Shown here: positions 23,181-24,108 of the stretch, in pieces
Layout of the letters: each line of letters starts with the position of its first letter
How positions within the stretch are numbered: the first letter of the stretch is position 1
Source of the DNA: Prauserella rugosa
Lineage (GTDB): Bacteria > Actinomycetota > Actinomycetes > Mycobacteriales > Pseudonocardiaceae
Reading direction: 5' to 3'
NCBI RefSeq assembly: GCF_000719975.1
Contig: NZ_JOIJ01000032.1
Coordinates: 1-24,108, forward strand
DNA: 24,108 nucleotides
Position numbers and translations under genes: made by a program
Notes under the pieces: generated by a model
Told to the model about the DNA's origin: nothing
Databases searched by the model: none
What the model saw: the letters and a program-made list of their open reading frames with translations, nothing else

Positions 23181-23933
23181 TCACGCGAGCGGCAGACCCG
23201 GCCGCCGCGGCTCCACCGGCTGCCGGTCACCGCGGGCGAGTTCGACGAATCGATGGGCGAACGGACGCCAGGTGTCGGCCATGTCCGCGTGCACGCGGTC
23301 GAGCGTGTCCCGGTCGAACGCGCCGGTCTCGGCCGCGGACGCCACGTCGGGCGACCGGTCGACCCATCCCGCGACGATCTCGGGTGTGGTCTCGATATGG
23401 AACTGCACGCCGTAGCCGACGCGGCCGACGCGGAACGCCTGGTTCGGGTACATGGGTGACGACGCCAGCAACGTCGCCTCCGCCGGCAGGTGTTCGACGA
23501 CGTCGCGGTGGAATTCCAGGACGTCGGGCATCAGCGGAAGGTCGGCGAACAGCGGGTCGGTCCACGCCGCGTCCTTCTTCGACACGAGCTTCGGTCCGGC
23601 CTCCGGCCCGCTCCGCCCGCGGCCGACCGTTCCGCCGGTCGCGGCGCCGAGTAGTTGGCCGCCGAGGCAGACCCCGAGGGTGGGGACCTCCGCAGCGACC
23701 GATGCGGCGAGGAGCGCGCGCACGGCCGGGAGCCACGGGTGCTGTTCGTCGTCGAGTGGTCCCATACCTCCGCCGAGACACACGACGGCGTCGTAGCCGT
23801 CGGCGGCCGGTGGAATGTCGTCCACGTCGGCGCGCACCGTGTCGAGGGCCGCGCCGGCTTCGCTGAGCCAGTCCCCGAGCGTGCCGACGGGGACGGTTTC
23901 CTCGGGCTGGACGACCAGAATCCGCGTAGTCAC
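23181..23933 (-). CDS. Class I glutamine amidotransferase (GMP-synthase-like GATase)
   Basis: 250 aa, a stand-alone GATase1 domain. The catalytic triad is complete: nucleophile Cys89 in LGVCLGGQLLG, with His179 and Glu181 in GYGVQFHIETTPE. The oxyanion region is VCLGGGMGPLDDEQHPW (51-67). It should release ammonia from glutamine, or hydrolyse a gamma-glutamyl compound; the acceptor is unknown. GTG 23933 is preceded by TACTCT ending 6 nt upstream (leaderless). The in-frame TTG 23948 is less likely. It lies directly upstream of glnE on the same strand; proximity to glnA/glnE suggests but does not show a nitrogen role. Confidence 0.9.
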   Translation of the reverse strand: MTTRILVVQPEETVPVGTLGDWLSEAGAALDTVRADVDDIPPAADGYDAVVCLGGGMGPLDDEQHPWLPAVRALLAASVAAEVPTLGVCLGGQLLGAATGGTVGRGRSGPEAGPKLVSKKDAAWTDPLFADLPLMPDVLEFHRDVVEHLPAEATLLASSPMYPNQAFRVGRVGYGVQFHIETTPEIVAGWVDRSPDVASAAETGAFDRDTLDRVHADMADTWRPFAHRFVELARGDRQPVEPRRPGLPLA

Positions 23934-23939
23934 ATGATC

Positions 23940-23945
23940 AGAGTA
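23940..23945 (-). promoter_or_regulatory. -10 element of leaderless amidotransferase gene
   Basis: TACTCT (minus strand) ends 6 nt before GTG 23933, just downstream of the rrn terminator. It supports GTG over the upstream TTG. Confidence 0.45.
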
Positions 23946-23953
23946 CAAACACA

Positions 23954-24006
23954 GAAAAGTGGGCCTGGCGGCGAATCCCTTATGGGACTCGAGCCACCAG
24001 GCCCAC
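23954..24006 (-). terminator. rrn operon terminator
   Basis: A long two-part hairpin on the minus strand: a 14-bp outer stem (23959-23972 pairing with 23993-24006, one G-U) and an inner 7-bp stem with loop ATAA. It is followed by TTTT. It starts 14 nt after the 5S rRNA 3' end. Confidence 0.9.
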
Positions 24007-24020
24007 CCTTCTATTAAGTA

Positions 24021-24108
24021 AGTTCGGCGGTGTCCTACTCTCCCACACCCCTACGAGTGCAGTACCATCGGCGCTGGCAGGCTTAGCTTCCGGGTTCGGA
24101 ATGGGACC
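24021..24108 (-). rRNA. rrf: 5S rRNA, 3' part (truncated by window end)
   Basis: Read on the minus strand, the last 88 bases match the 3' three quarters of actinobacterial 5S rRNA: GGTCCCATTCCGAACCCGG, then AAGCTAAGCC, GCGCCGATGGTACTG, and AGTAGGACACCGCCGAACT at the 3' end. About 30 nt of the 5' end lie outside the window. The mature 3' end could differ by a base or two. The 23S and 16S genes should follow to the right. Confidence 0.95.

Noticed and set aside
19905..23459. Open frame of 1184 codons on the plus strand opposite glnE
   Set aside because: Antisense frame produced by high third-position GC. Its translation is low-complexity Arg/His/Gly/Val, and glnE on the minus strand is certain.

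Overview
The window is chromosomal DNA from a high-GC actinobacterium (roughly 70% GC by eye). Gene content, gene order, TANNNT -10 boxes placed 6-8 nt before ATG/GTG starts, a WhiB protein, a GlnR-type operator and adenylylation-controlled glutamine synthetase fit the Mycobacteriales/Pseudonocardiales. A Pseudonocardiaceae-like genome is my best guess, but the species cannot be fixed from sequence alone. No phage, transposase, CRISPR array or recognisable defence island is present. Most genes are conserved core actinobacterial genes, and the unusual content sits mainly in non-coding DNA.

Left part (1-11,940). An initiator tRNA gene (minus) is followed by a conserved block whose order I recognise from memory as matching M. 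tuberculosis Rv3193c-Rv3198c. It holds a UPF0182 membrane protein, a PPA1309-family protein, a membrane-anchored PDZ/Lon-like protease, a DUF2342 zinc-metalloprotease-like protein, a DUF45/YgjP HELAH metallopeptidase, a ThiF/E1-like protein resembling the leader-binding half of TOMM cyclodehydratases, and an ABC1/UbiB-type atypical kinase. An AbiEi-like protein and a translationally coupled methyltransferase / 66-aa zinc-ribbon pair follow. Intergenic DNA here carries four perfect DnaA-box 9-mers, a 32-bp perfect palindrome and six tandem 17-bp repeats.

Middle (13,000-16,520). whiB7, identified by its four-cysteine motif, its EPWGVWGGE turn and its C-terminal AT-hook, has a long leader. The leader contains a promoter with an AT-rich box 3 bp upstream of the -35, a 107-codon upstream ORF with a strong Shine-Dalgarno, and a 13-bp hairpin starting 12 nt after that ORF's stop. 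This is the arrangement expected of antibiotic-responsive ribosome-mediated attenuation. A 50-aa basic protein follows whiB7. uvrD2 (helicase with tetracysteine and HRDC domains) lies upstream on the same strand.

Right part (16,580-24,108). A nitrogen-assimilation block resembles M. tuberculosis Rv2219-Rv2221c: a DUF4191 membrane protein, an RDD-family membrane protein, glnA (GSI-beta with its adenylylation tyrosine) under a four-half-site GlnR-type operator, a hotdog thioesterase, and glnE (the adenylyltransferase that modifies GlnA). A class I glutamine amidotransferase lies upstream of glnE. The window ends in the terminator and 3' part of a 5S rRNA gene, so an rrn operon lies to the right on the minus strand. 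The 16.51-16.58 kb gap is therefore a junction between two blocks that are far apart in M. tuberculosis.
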